Assembly: GCF_016902415.1 (NCBI RefSeq)
Contig: NZ_JACJLV010000028.1
Coordinates: 1 to 36,139 of the forward strand
DNA from: Mordavella massiliensis
GTDB lineage: Bacteria; Bacillota; Clostridia; Lachnospirales; Lachnospiraceae
Direction: 5' to 3'
Length of the DNA: 36,139 nt
Shown: positions 24,802 to 33,921 of the stretch, one piece after another
How the letters are laid out: each line of letters begins with the position of its first letter
Numbering within the stretch: position 1 is the first letter of the stretch
Notes under the pieces: generated by a model
What the model was told of the DNA's origin: nothing
Database searches by the model: none
Seen by the model: the letters and a program-made list of their open reading frames with translations, nothing else
Position numbers and translations under genes: made by a program

Positions 24802-27238
24802 GAAACGGCGTCTGGAAAAGCGCCGGGCTAAAGAAGAGAAGAAAGCTGCGAAACAGCAGGCGGCTTTGAAAGCCGCGAAAAAAGGCAGCCGTAAAGCTTC
24901 ATGCGGCAAGGCAGATCAGAAGGAGAAGCAGAAAGAAGAGAAAAGGATATCTGCACAGAGGACGATTGCCTATAAGGAAATGGCAAAGGACGGGATCTGC
25001 AGGGTGCATGATAAATGTTATTCCAAAACAATCCGGTTTTCGGATATCAATTATCAGCTGGCTCAGAACGATGACAAAAATGCGATCTTTGAAAACTGGT
25101 GCGATTTTCTGAACTATTTTGACAGCAGTATCCATTTTCAGCTTAGCTTTATCAATCAGAAGAGCAGTATGAAGGAATTTGAAAAGGTGATCCGGATCCG
25201 CCGGAGGCATGATGAATTTGATGAGATCCGGAGAGAATACGCCCGGATGCTGCATCGGCAGCTTGCAAAAGGGAATAACGGCCTAGTGAAATCCAAGTAT
25301 ATCACTTTTTCCATAGAGGCGGATAATATCCGGGAGGCAAAGCCAAAACTGGAGCGTATAGAGACTGATATCCTGAATAATTTTAAAATCCTGGGTGTTC
25401 CCGCAGAACCGTTAAATGGAGCGGAACGATTGAAGATCCTGCGCCAGATACTGAATCCGGACGAGCTGGGAGATATCCCGTTCGATTATGGGGCTATGGT
25501 CCATAGCGGGCTCTCTACAAAAGATTATGTGGCGCCTACCAGTTTTGTGTTCAAGGACGGAAAGACGTTCCAGATGGGAAATAACATCGGCGCAGTTTCG
25601 TACCTGCAGATCCTGGCGCCGGAACTTACCGATAAGATGTTGGCGGAGTTTTTGGATATGGATAAAAATCTGATCGTCAATCTGCATGTGCAGTCTGTGG
25701 ATCAGGTAAAGGCAATTAAGCTGGTGAAAGGAAAAATGACGGATATCAACCGGATGAAGATTGAAGAGCAGAAAAAGGCGGTCCGTTCCGGCTACGATAT
25801 GGATATCATCCCGTCGGATCTGAACACTTATGGCGGTGAGGCAAAACGACTGCTGGAAGATCTGCAGAGCAGAAACGAAAGGATGTTTCTTGTAACGGTA
25901 CTGTTCCTGAACACTGCGAAGACAAAGCAGGCACTGGATAATGCCGTCCTGCAGACGGCAGGAATCGCACAAAAATATAACTGTATCTTAAGACGGCTGG
26001 ATTATCAGCAGGAAGAAGGGCTGATGAGCAGCCTTCCTCTGGGAGTGGGCCATGTGCCGATCAAGAGGGCTCTGACAACTACGAGTACAGCAATTTTCGT
26101 TCCTTTTACAAGTCAGGAGCTTTTTATGGAAGGGGAGTCGTTATACTACGGTTTAAATGCCTTGTCCAACAACATGATCATGGTGGACAGGAAAAAATTA
26201 AAGAATCCTAACGGGCTGATCCTTGGCACGCCCGGATCCGGAAAATCATTTGCTGCGAAGCGTGAGATCACTAATGCATTCTGCATTACCCAGGACGATA
26301 TCATAATCGGAGATCCGGAGGGGGAGTATTATCCTCTTGTTCATGCCTTAGGAGGGCAGGTAATCCATATTTCACCTACCAGTAAAGACTACATTAATCC
26401 TATGGATATCAACATGGATTATTCTGATGACGATAACCCGCTGGGGGTAAAATCAGATTTTGTCCTGTCACTGTGTGAATTGATCATGGGAAGCAGAAAT
26501 GGCATCGAGGCAGAGGAAAAATCGGTAATCGACCGTTGTCTCCCGCTTGTATATCAGAAGTATTTTTCTGATCCAAGGCCGGAGAATATGCCTGTGCTGG
26601 GAGACCTTTACGATTGTCTCCGGAAGCAGAAAGAACCCCAGGCGCAGAGAATCGCCACAGCGCTTGAGATCTATGTGAATGGATCATTGAATGTCTTTAA
26701 TCACAGGACCAATGTGGAACTTAATAACCGGATCGTATGCTATGACGTGAAAGATCTGGGAAAACAGCTGAAGAAGCTGGGGATGCTGATCGTCCAGGAT
26801 CAGGTTTGGAACCGGGTGACAGTCAACCGGGCCACCCATAAAGCGACACGGTATTACATCGATGAGTTCCATCTTCTCTTAAAAGAGGAGCAGACGGCCG
26901 CCTATAGTGTGGAAATCTGGAAAAGGTTCAGGAAATGGGGAGGTATCCCGACCGGAATCACCCAGAATATTAAAGACCTGCTGGCAAGCCGTGAGATTGA
27001 GAATATTTTTGAGAACAGTGATTTCATTCTGATGCTCAATCAGGCCGCCGGCGACCGGCAGATCCTGGCGAAACAGCTGAATATTTCCCCGTATCAGCTG
27101 TCCTATGTGACTAATTCAGGAGAAGGCGAAGGGCTTTTGTTTTATGGCAGTACGATCATCCCGTTTAAGGATAAGTTTGATAAGAGCCTGAAACTGTATT
27201 CCCTGATGACGACAAAACCAGAAGAAGTGAAAGATTAA
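24782..27238 (+). CDS. VirB4/TraE-type conjugation ATPase
   Basis: This 818-residue protein has a highly basic N-terminal extension (RSGKKRRLEKRRAKEEKK...), the N-terminal VirB4 domain and a C-terminal ATPase domain. Walker A is GTPGSGKS (482-489); Walker B has D694/E695 in YYIDEFHLLL. It powers assembly and transfer through the type IV channel. The start is TTG 24782, preceded by GGGAGG at suitable distance; no ATG fits. It overlaps the PrgI gene by 20 bases. A perfect hairpin with T-run follows its stop. Confidence 0.95.
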   Translation: MAERSGKKRRLEKRRAKEEKKAAKQQAALKAAKKGSRKASCGKADQKEKQKEEKRISAQRTIAYKEMAKDGICRVHDKCYSKTIRFSDINYQLAQNDDKNAIFENWCDFLNYFDSSIHFQLSFINQKSSMKEFEKVIRIRRRHDEFDEIRREYARMLHRQLAKGNNGLVKSKYITFSIEADNIREAKPKLERIETDILNNFKILGVPAEPLNGAERLKILRQILNPDELGDIPFDYGAMVHSGLSTKDYVAPTSFVFKDGKTFQMGNNIGAVSYLQILAPELTDKMLAEFLDMDKNLIVNLHVQSVDQVKAIKLVKGKMTDINRMKIEEQKKAVRSGYDMDIIPSDLNTYGGEAKRLLEDLQSRNERMFLVTVLFLNTAKTKQALDNAVLQTAGIAQKYNCILRRLDYQQEEGLMSSLPLGVGHVPIKRALTTTSTAIFVPFTSQELFMEGESLYYGLNALSNNMIMVDRKKLKNPNGLILGTPGSGKSFAAKREITNAFCITQDDIIIGDPEGEYYPLVHALGGQVIHISPTSKDYINPMDINMDYSDDDNPLGVKSDFVLSLCELIMGSRNGIEAEEKSVIDRCLPLVYQKYFSDPRPENMPVLGDLYDCLRKQKEPQAQRIATALEIYVNGSLNVFNHRTNVELNNRIVCYDVKDLGKQLKKLGMLIVQDQVWNRVTVNRATHKATRYYIDEFHLLLKEEQTAAYSVEIWKRFRKWGGIPTGITQNIKDLLASREIENIFENSDFILMLNQAAGDRQILAKQLNISPYQLSYVTNSGEGEGLLFYGSTIIPFKDKFDKSLKLYSLMTTKPEEVKD

Positions 27239-27240
27239 CC

Positions 27241-27277
27241 GACCATTTACCGTTTCCAGTAAATGGTCTTTCTTTTT
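27241..27277 (+). terminator. Intrinsic terminator-like hairpin after virB4
   Basis: GACCATTTAC (27241-27250), loop CGTTTCCA, GTAAATGGTC (27259-27268), then TTTCTTTTT. It is a perfect 10-bp stem starting two bases after the virB4 stop. The ribosome binding site of the next gene (AAGGAGG, 27281-27287) begins three bases after the T-run, leaving no room for a promoter. Confidence 0.85.
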
Positions 27278-27295
27278 GCAAAGGAGGTGGAAAGC

Positions 27296-29557
27296 CTGGC
27301 AGGAGTGAAATATACCGCCAAAGAAAAAACGGTACAGAAGATGACCAGGGATGGCCTGACGGAAGAACATATCGGAGATGGTCAGAAAAAAGATGTGCCG
27401 GATAAAAGCAGGGGACGCCCGGCTGCCAGATTTGAAAAACAGATCCGGGAGGCGTCTCTTCGACAGGAGGTGTCTGAAGAAGAAAGCGTTGATGGCTCCA
27501 GATTAGAGCGGCGCATATCAGCGGATGGAGATCCGCAAAGCAGACAGCAGACAACTGCAGACAGTGAAAAGGTAAGGAACCGGTCAGAAAAAATCCGGGA
27601 TCATGAGACGGTTCCGGACACAGACGGACTGGATGGTCAGAAATCCCAGATCAAAACCAGACAGAAAAAGGCCCGTCTGAAAGAAGAACAGGCAAAATCC
27701 GGGCGTCTGGCTTTTGATGATGAAGGAAGCCAGATGGTCCGGGGAGCCGGAATGGGAGTAGGACGCAAGGCCGCAGGAGCAGCGGCATCTGCCGCTTCGG
27801 TATATGTTCATGAGAAAGCATCAGAGGAAGCGGATGATAACGCTGCTGTAAATGCTGTTTCGGCCGGAGAGTTGATGACAGAACGGGCTGCGGTCAGCCT
27901 GAAACATACCCAGGACCGGAGTAAAAGAGCGGACGTCCGCGCCAGCCGGTGGGGGATCCATATGGAGAGTGCTTCGGAAAGCAGATTGAAATTCACGCAG
28001 GGAGGGCAGGAAGGGACAGGAAGTACCTATTTTAATAAGAAGAAGCAGGAAGACCGCCAGACGGTTATGAACCGTTTTTTTCAGCGGAAACGCTATAAAG
28101 AGGCTTATCAGTCTGCGAGAAGCGGGGCGACCTCAGGAAAAGCAGGAGCCTCAAAAGCGGCTGCCGCGGCCGAGACTATGACCACTAAGGCAAAGAACGC
28201 CTTAAAAGAAGTGGCAAGAAGGAACCATGCAGTATTTGCCGTCCTGGGAATCTTTGGACTTCTCTTCCTTTTGATCGCCGTGGCCTTTTCCAGCTGCAGC
28301 GCTTCGGTACAGGGGAGCGGATCTGTCATCGGGATTACTACATATCCAACCTCAGACGAAGATATTTATGCGGCAGAGAACGCCTATGCTGCGTTGGAAG
28401 CGGCACTGAATGAACAGATTAACCAGATGGAGTCCACGCATCCCGATTATGACGAATACAACTATAACGTGAGTGAGATTTCTCATAATCCTTATCATCT
28501 GATCTCATACCTGACTGCGAAATACGGAGACTGGACCTATGCCGATGTAGAGGCGGAGATAGAAGCTTTGTTTTCGGAGCAGTATTCCCTTCATACAGAA
28601 GGACGGACAGAGACTGTGACGGAGACCCGGACGGTGCGTGTAGGAGAGTCATTAGGACAGGTAGTCACGAGCGGCTACTGCAGCTGTTCCATCTGCTGCG
28701 GTCAATGGTCCGGCGGACCGACCGCCAGCGGAGTTTATCCCACAGATAATCATACCCTGGCGGTGGATGCCTCTAACCCAATCGTTCCGATGGGAACAAA
28801 AGTTGTGATGAATGGTGTGGAATACACCGTAGAAGATACCGGGGCTTTTGACCGGTACGGTGTAGATTTTGATGTTTATTATGACGATCATGCATCCGCT
28901 TCCGCTCATGGACACAAGACCTGGGAATGTTATCTGGCTGATGATAACGGGACCAATGAGGTAACTGTGACAGATACCAGGACAGTCAAAATCCTGTATG
29001 TGACGCTCACAAACCAGGGGCTTGACGCTATAGTGCGGGAAAACCTGGATGAGGAACAGATGATTCTTTACAATGCGCTGAATACAACGCTTGGAAACCG
29101 GGATTATCTCTGGGACAGCGGAGCAATTTCCGGAGGATCCGGGGGCATGGACTACGATATCCCGCCGGAAGCACTGGAAGATGAAGAGTTCGCCCGGATG
29201 ATTCGGGAAGCGGAAAAGTATCTCGGCGTTCCTTACGTATGGGGCGGATATTCCCCGTCAGGATTTGACTGTTCCGGATTTGTTTCCTATGTAGTAAACA
29301 ACTGCGGAAACGGCTGGAATTACGGACGACTGACAGCAGAAGGGCTGCGGGGACAGTGTACTTACGTGGCACCGGGAGAAGCAAAACCTGGAGATCTGAT
29401 TTTCTTCCAGGGAACGTACAATACGTCCGGAGCATCTCACATCGGTATCTATGTAGGTAATGGAATGATGATCCACTGCGGGGATCCGGTCCAGTATGCA
29501 AATATCAACAGCAGTTACTGGCAGCAGCATTTTATGTGTTACGGCAGGCTGCCATAG
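27296..29557 (+). CDS. Conjugation cell-wall hydrolase with 3D and NlpC/P60 domains (CD1108-like)
   Basis: About 753 residues. A long charged cytoplasmic region (1-300) ends in a membrane helix (about 310-332, AVFAVLGIFGLLFLLIAVAF). Outside lies a 3D domain (CSCSICCGQW, then DTGAFDRYGVDFDVYYDDH) and a C-terminal NlpC/P60 domain with catalytic C659 in FDCSGF and H715 in SHIGIY. It opens the peptidoglycan for the secretion channel, like Orf14 of Tn916. Start: an ATG at 27263 lies inside the terminator stem and has no site. The ribosome binding site at 27281-27287 points to CTG 27296 (protein beginning LAGVKYTAKEKT) or GTG 27305. The start therefore remains uncertain. Confidence 0.9.
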   Translation: MAGVKYTAKEKTVQKMTRDGLTEEHIGDGQKKDVPDKSRGRPAARFEKQIREASLRQEVSEEESVDGSRLERRISADGDPQSRQQTTADSEKVRNRSEKIRDHETVPDTDGLDGQKSQIKTRQKKARLKEEQAKSGRLAFDDEGSQMVRGAGMGVGRKAAGAAASAASVYVHEKASEEADDNAAVNAVSAGELMTERAAVSLKHTQDRSKRADVRASRWGIHMESASESRLKFTQGGQEGTGSTYFNKKKQEDRQTVMNRFFQRKRYKEAYQSARSGATSGKAGASKAAAAAETMTTKAKNALKEVARRNHAVFAVLGIFGLLFLLIAVAFSSCSASVQGSGSVIGITTYPTSDEDIYAAENAYAALEAALNEQINQMESTHPDYDEYNYNVSEISHNPYHLISYLTAKYGDWTYADVEAEIEALFSEQYSLHTEGRTETVTETRTVRVGESLGQVVTSGYCSCSICCGQWSGGPTASGVYPTDNHTLAVDASNPIVPMGTKVVMNGVEYTVEDTGAFDRYGVDFDVYYDDHASASAHGHKTWECYLADDNGTNEVTVTDTRTVKILYVTLTNQGLDAIVRENLDEEQMILYNALNTTLGNRDYLWDSGAISGGSGGMDYDIPPEALEDEEFARMIREAEKYLGVPYVWGGYSPSGFDCSGFVSYVVNNCGNGWNYGRLTAEGLRGQCTYVAPGEAKPGDLIFFQGTYNTSGASHIGIYVGNGMMIHCGDPVQYANINSSYWQQHFMCYGRLP

Positions 29558-29572
29558 AATGGAGGTGAGGAT

Positions 29573-29881
29573 TTGAATAAAAAGATCAGACGGTATCTGG
29601 AAGAGATTGAGAAGACGGAGAAAAAGATCGCAGATCTCCAACAGTATCTGAAAGGGATCAAAAGCGCCTTGAAAGAGGAAGAAAATAATGAAATGATCCG
29701 GGCGATCCGGGGCATGAAGCTGGAGGGGGAAGAACTCCTCCAGTTCCTGGACAGGCTGAAAGGCGGAAATGTTCGCTTTGAAGTCGGAAAGAAGACGGAT
29801 GGGAGCGGAAAAGGCTCTTTCATCCGGCAGGATTCAAATACAGAAAGAGAGGATGAGAATGATGAGAAAGAAATGGAATAA
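29573..29881 (+). CDS. DUF4315 family conjugation protein
   Basis: This 102-residue protein has a coiled-coil N-terminal half (IRRYLEEIEKTEKKIADLQQYLKGIKSALKEEENNEMIRAIRG) typical of DUF4315 proteins found between the NlpC/P60 and DUF4366 genes of CTn elements. The start is TTG 29573 with GGAGGTGAGG upstream. Its end overlaps the next gene by about 20 bases. Function unknown; the coiled coil suggests a structural partner of the secretion machine. Confidence 0.82.
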   Translation: MNKKIRRYLEEIEKTEKKIADLQQYLKGIKSALKEEENNEMIRAIRGMKLEGEELLQFLDRLKGGNVRFEVGKKTDGSGKGSFIRQDSNTEREDENDEKEME

Positions 29882-30587
29882 GCGGGTACTGGCTGCAGTC
29901 ATGGCTGCGGCCATGATCCTGGGAACGTCAACAACAGCATTTGCCAATGCTTCTCCTCCGGAAGGGCAGGAGGCAGCACAGGAACAGTCTGCTTCGGCCG
30001 GGGAAAACGGTCAGACGGAAAATGTCCCGGCAGATGCAGCAACTGAGACACCTCAGACAGAACCGGTGCTGGAAGAAGACGGGACCGGAGGCACGGCATT
30101 TACCACTCCCGGGAACGCACAGGTGCAGGATGATATTACAGAAGATGGAAGTAAGGAGTTCCTGACAATCACGACCAAAAATAATAATACATTTTATCTT
30201 GTGATCGACAGGAGCGCATCGACTGAAAATGTCTATCTGCTTTCTCAGATCGATGAAAACGATCTGCAGGAATTTCTGAAAGACGGTGCTGTATCTGTAT
30301 CAGAAAAACAGGAACCGGCTGTTGTGCTGGAAGAAGAATCCCAGACAGGAGCGTCTGCGGAAACCGGTCAGGAAAAAGAGACGGCCGTTGAGGAGGAGCC
30401 AGAAGAGGAAGTCTCCGGCAATGCTGCAGTATTGATCGTGATTTTCCTTGCGGCGGGAGCCGGTATCGCGGCTTATTACTTCCTTAAGATCCGGAAAAAG
30501 AAAGCGATAGAGGAAGAAGAGGATGAGGAAGGGCTTGAGCTGGACGATGGCCTGGAAACTGTGGATGAACGGGAAGAAACCAGATAA
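29859..30587 (+). CDS. DUF4366-like (CD1107-type) exported membrane protein
   Basis: This protein of about 242 residues has a signal peptide (MMRKKWNKRVLAAVMAAAMILG...AFANA), an acidic disordered stretch rich in E, Q and P, and a small conserved domain (KEFLTITTKNNNTFYLVIDRSASTENVYLLSQIDENDLQEF). A C-terminal membrane helix (VLIVIFLAAGAGIAAYYFL) and a charged tail follow. This arrangement matches DUF4366 proteins of conjugative elements, which are anchored outside the cell and probably support the secretion channel. ATG 29853, 29859 and 29862 are possible; AAGAGAGG favours 29859 or 29862. Confidence 0.82.
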   Translation: MMRKKWNKRVLAAVMAAAMILGTSTTAFANASPPEGQEAAQEQSASAGENGQTENVPADAATETPQTEPVLEEDGTGGTAFTTPGNAQVQDDITEDGSKEFLTITTKNNNTFYLVIDRSASTENVYLLSQIDENDLQEFLKDGAVSVSEKQEPAVVLEEESQTGASAETGQEKETAVEEEPEEEVSGNAAVLIVIFLAAGAGIAAYYFLKIRKKKAIEEEEDEEGLELDDGLETVDEREETR

Positions 30588-30598
30588 AAGATTTTATG

Positions 30599-30631
30599 GA
30601 GAGGGATTGCACAAAGATCTCTCTCTTTTTT
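30599..30631 (+). terminator. Hairpin with T-run before topoisomerase III
   Basis: GAGAGGGAT (30599-30607) pairs with ATCTCTCTC (30617-30625, one G-T pair), followed by TTTTTT. AAGGAGG follows within eight bases and ATG 30653 within 21. Confidence 0.75.
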
Positions 30632-30652
30632 CATTGAAGGAGGAATAGAAGT

Positions 30653-32767
30653 ATGTATCTTGTGATTGCAGAAAAACCAAGCGTATCAAGAGCGATCGCC
30701 CGTGTGATCGGGGCGGAGAACAGGGAGGAAGGATTTCTTTCCGGAAAGGACTGTATCGTGAGCTGGTGCCTGGGGCATCTGGCGGAATATCTGCCGCCGG
30801 ATGGCTATGATAAAAGATATGAAAGCTGGAAGTATGAAGATCTTCCTATCATCCCGGATGAGTGGAAACTGGCAGTTTCCCGGGAGAAAAAAGAACAGTT
30901 TTATACACTGAAACGGCTGCTGAACAGTCCGGATGTAGAGTATGTGGTAAATGCCTGTGATGCAGGAAGAGAAGGGGAACTGATCTTCCGGCGGGTGTAC
31001 CAGCTTTCCGGAAGCAGAAAGACGGTGAAACGTCTCTGGGTCAGTTCCATGGAAGACAGTGCAATCCGGGCGGGCATGGAACAGTTGAAAGACGCAGAAG
31101 AATACCGGAATCTGGCGGAGGCGGCTGTCTGCCGTGCAAAAGCGGACTGGCTGGTAGGAATGAACGCAACCAGGGCTTTTACAACCAAGTATTATAAAAA
31201 ACTTACAGTAGGAAGGGTTCAGACCCCGACGCTTGCCATGCTGGTAGACCGGATGGAACAGATCAAAAAGTTCCGGAAGGAGAAGTACTTCAACGTGGAA
31301 CTGGATTGTGACGGCATGAAAGCGGAACGGCAGAAGATCTTTGACCCGGAGGAAGCTGAAAAACTCCGGAACCTGTGCGACGGGAAAGATGCTCATGTGA
31401 TGTCCTGTGAGAGTGTAGAGAAGAAGATGAAACCGCCCAGACTCTACGACTTAACTACCCTGCAAAGAGAGGCAAACCGCATTTATGGTTTTACGGCGCA
31501 GCAGACTCTTACAGCTGCCCAGAGCCTTTATGAAGAAAAACTGATCACCTATCCAAGGACAGACAGTAATTTCCTGACTGAAGATATGGAGTCAACTGCC
31601 AGACAGGTGATCCGTGTGATCCATGAGAAATATCAGCTGATGGGGCCTTTTGATAAACCGGAAAAACCGGATCTTGGCCGGGTCATGAACAATAAAAAAG
31701 TGTCCGATCACCATGCAATCATCCCCACTATAGAGATTGCGGATGCTGATCTGAACGACCTGAAGGAAACGGAGCAGAAGATCCTGTTTCTGATTGCCGC
31801 ACACACGGTGGAAGCTGTCAGCAGGGATCACGTTTTCCGTGAGATTTCTGTGGAAGTTGAATGCGAGGGTGAGCATTTCCATGCGAAAGGGAAAGAGATT
31901 ATGGAACAGGGCTGGAAGATTTACGAAGCTTGTTTCCGAAATCCTGACGGCATTGCTATAGAGGATCCGAAAGAGGCTGCAAAGGAGACGATTCCAAAGG
32001 TGAAAAAAGGGAAGACCTTCTATCATGTGGAAGCGAAGGTGACGGAACATTTCACTTCTCCGCCGAAACCTTATACGGAGGATACGCTGCTTGCAGCAAT
32101 GGAGACGGCAGGAAATAAAGAATTTGACGCAGAGACAGAGAAGAAAGGACTCGGGACTCCGGCTACCAGGGCATCGATCATTGAAAAACTGGTCCATTCC
32201 CAGTACGCCTGCAGGAAAGGGAAACAGATCGTGGCTACAGATGACGGGCAGTCCCTGATCGAGATCCTTCCGGATTATCTGAAATCGGCATCTATGACGG
32301 CTGAATGGGAGAACCAGCTGCTGGAAATGGAGCACGGAAAGATCCAGCCGGAACAGTTCCTGACCGGGATCCGGAATCTGATCACGATGATGCTGAACGG
32401 ATGCGATCAGATCAGTGAAGAAGAGTCCGGCAGATTTCAGAGTCGGGAAAGCATCGGAACCTGTCCTGTATGTGGAAGCCTGGTTTATGAAGGGAAGAAG
32501 AATTACTACTGCAGCAGCAGAGAGTGTAACTTTGCACTCTGGAAAGAAACCAGATATCTGCAGAGTATGAGAAAAACCATTGATAAGCGGATGGCGGCAG
32601 AACTTTTGAAGAACGGCAGCACCCATGTGAAAGATTTGTATTCCGCAAAGAAGGATCGTTATTTTGAGGCGGATCTTCTGATGAAAACGCAGGATGATGG
32701 GAAGGTAGAATTTTCCCTGTCCTTTCCGAAGAATAATTACAACAAAAAAACCAAAAAAAGAGCATAG
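30653..32767 (+). CDS. topB: DNA topoisomerase III (TopB-type)
   Basis: This 704-residue type IA topoisomerase has a TOPRIM domain at the N-terminus (E7 in VIAEKPS; D103 in CDAGREGELIFR). The catalytic tyrosine is Y300 in LITYPRTDSN. A C-terminal zinc finger (CPVCGSLVYEGKKNYYCSSREC) follows. Topoisomerase III genes are regular members of Tn1549/CTn-type elements, where they are thought to resolve DNA during transfer and re-circularization. Length is normal and the start is clear (AAGGAGG, ATG 30653). It follows the hairpin at 30599-30631. Confidence 0.95.
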   Translation: MYLVIAEKPSVSRAIARVIGAENREEGFLSGKDCIVSWCLGHLAEYLPPDGYDKRYESWKYEDLPIIPDEWKLAVSREKKEQFYTLKRLLNSPDVEYVVNACDAGREGELIFRRVYQLSGSRKTVKRLWVSSMEDSAIRAGMEQLKDAEEYRNLAEAAVCRAKADWLVGMNATRAFTTKYYKKLTVGRVQTPTLAMLVDRMEQIKKFRKEKYFNVELDCDGMKAERQKIFDPEEAEKLRNLCDGKDAHVMSCESVEKKMKPPRLYDLTTLQREANRIYGFTAQQTLTAAQSLYEEKLITYPRTDSNFLTEDMESTARQVIRVIHEKYQLMGPFDKPEKPDLGRVMNNKKVSDHHAIIPTIEIADADLNDLKETEQKILFLIAAHTVEAVSRDHVFREISVEVECEGEHFHAKGKEIMEQGWKIYEACFRNPDGIAIEDPKEAAKETIPKVKKGKTFYHVEAKVTEHFTSPPKPYTEDTLLAAMETAGNKEFDAETEKKGLGTPATRASIIEKLVHSQYACRKGKQIVATDDGQSLIEILPDYLKSASMTAEWENQLLEMEHGKIQPEQFLTGIRNLITMMLNGCDQISEEESGRFQSRESIGTCPVCGSLVYEGKKNYYCSSRECNFALWKETRYLQSMRKTIDKRMAAELLKNGSTHVKDLYSAKKDRYFEADLLMKTQDDGKVEFSLSFPKNNYNKKTKKRA

Positions 32768-32779
32768 GAGGAAGTGCAT

Positions 32780-33850
32780 ATGAATTTTGAAGCATTTATG
32801 GAATCGATAAAGAAACATATCAAAGAATATCTTCCTGAGTCATATCAGGATGCCCAGGTCACAATCCGGGAACAGCAGAAACTGAATAACCGGTATATGG
32901 GGCTTACTGTGATCAGGCCGGGAGATGATCGGATTCCCACGATTAATCTGACTGACTTGTACAGGCAGTCTTATGAAAATCCACGGTTCCGTATCACGGA
33001 TGTACTTGAGCAGATATCGCAGATCATCCAGAGAGAACCGGAGCGCTTTGATGTGAGCCGCCTTACTCAGTATGAAGAAGCGAAAAAACACCTTTTCATG
33101 AGAGTATCTAATGCGGATAAAAATGCACAGGTGCTGGGAGGCGTACCTTTTGTTGAGCGGGAAGATCTGGCCATTACGTTTCACATTGCTGTTGAGGAAA
33201 CGGAAATGGGAAGAGCTTCTGCCATTGTAACCAACCGGATGATGGAGACCTATGGAGTGACCAGAAATCAGCTTTATAAGGATGCTCTGGCAAACAGTCC
33301 GGTTATTGCGCCTGTAAAAATTAATAATCTGGGAGAGTTGCTTGGCAGAATGACTTTGGATGGGATGAAGGAGATGGGAGCATCCGAAGAAGAAATCCGG
33401 GATGCAAAAGAAAGGATGGACGAAGCAAATCAGGATAATCCTTTGATTGTAGTAACAAATGAAACTGGTATAGACGGGGCTGTTGCTGTGTTCTATCCGG
33501 GCGTTATGGATCAGCTTGGTGAAGAAATAAAAGGAGATTTCTTTATTCTCCCTTCATCTGTGCATGAAATTATTGTTGCTCCTGATGATGGAAGACTTTC
33601 CTACTCGGAATTAAAAGAGATGGTGACAGAAATTAATGAAACGCAGGTTGCCCCGGAAGACCGCCTGACAGATGAAGTGTATCATTACGATACCAGAGAC
33701 CATGTATTTGAAAAAGCTGAGGCTTTTACAGAGAGAAAAAGGGCGAAGGAACAGGATATTGGAAAACAGGAACCTGTTAAGGAGACAGCGGCAGAAAAAG
33801 CTGTCCATCCGAAGCGGATCAAACATAAATCTACGGATATGGAACTGTAG
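32780..33850 (+). CDS. DUF5688 family protein
   Basis: This 356-residue soluble protein has a recognisable core (FMRVSNADKNAQVLGGVPFVEREDLAITFHI, then FFILPSSVHEIIVAPDDG) resembling DUF5688 proteins that sit between topB and ArdC-like genes in Clostridia elements. AGGAGG lies eight bases before ATG 32780, preferred to a GTG at 32774. No catalytic motif is apparent. A basic tail (HPKRIKHKSTDMEL) precedes the stop. Function unknown. Confidence 0.82.
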   Translation: MNFEAFMESIKKHIKEYLPESYQDAQVTIREQQKLNNRYMGLTVIRPGDDRIPTINLTDLYRQSYENPRFRITDVLEQISQIIQREPERFDVSRLTQYEEAKKHLFMRVSNADKNAQVLGGVPFVEREDLAITFHIAVEETEMGRASAIVTNRMMETYGVTRNQLYKDALANSPVIAPVKINNLGELLGRMTLDGMKEMGASEEEIRDAKERMDEANQDNPLIVVTNETGIDGAVAVFYPGVMDQLGEEIKGDFFILPSSVHEIIVAPDDGRLSYSELKEMVTEINETQVAPEDRLTDEVYHYDTRDHVFEKAEAFTERKRAKEQDIGKQEPVKETAAEKAVHPKRIKHKSTDMEL

Positions 33851-33867
33851 GAACGATTTTAGATTTT

Positions 33868-33905
33868 CCCTGCCTGCTGTCCTAAGACAGCGGCGGGGAC
33901 TTTTT
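33868..33905 (+). terminator. Hairpin with T-run before the ArdC-like gene
   Basis: GCTGTC (33876-33881), loop CTAA, GACAGC (33886-33891), extended outward by CCCTG/CGGGG-type pairs with one bulge, then TTTTT. AAGGAGG of the next gene starts three bases later. Confidence 0.75.
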
Positions 33906-33921
33906 ATAAGGAGGACATGAG

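Noticed and set aside
31592-32818. 408-codon minus-strand open frame
   Set aside because: Shadow of the topoisomerase III gene, whose motifs and start are unambiguous.
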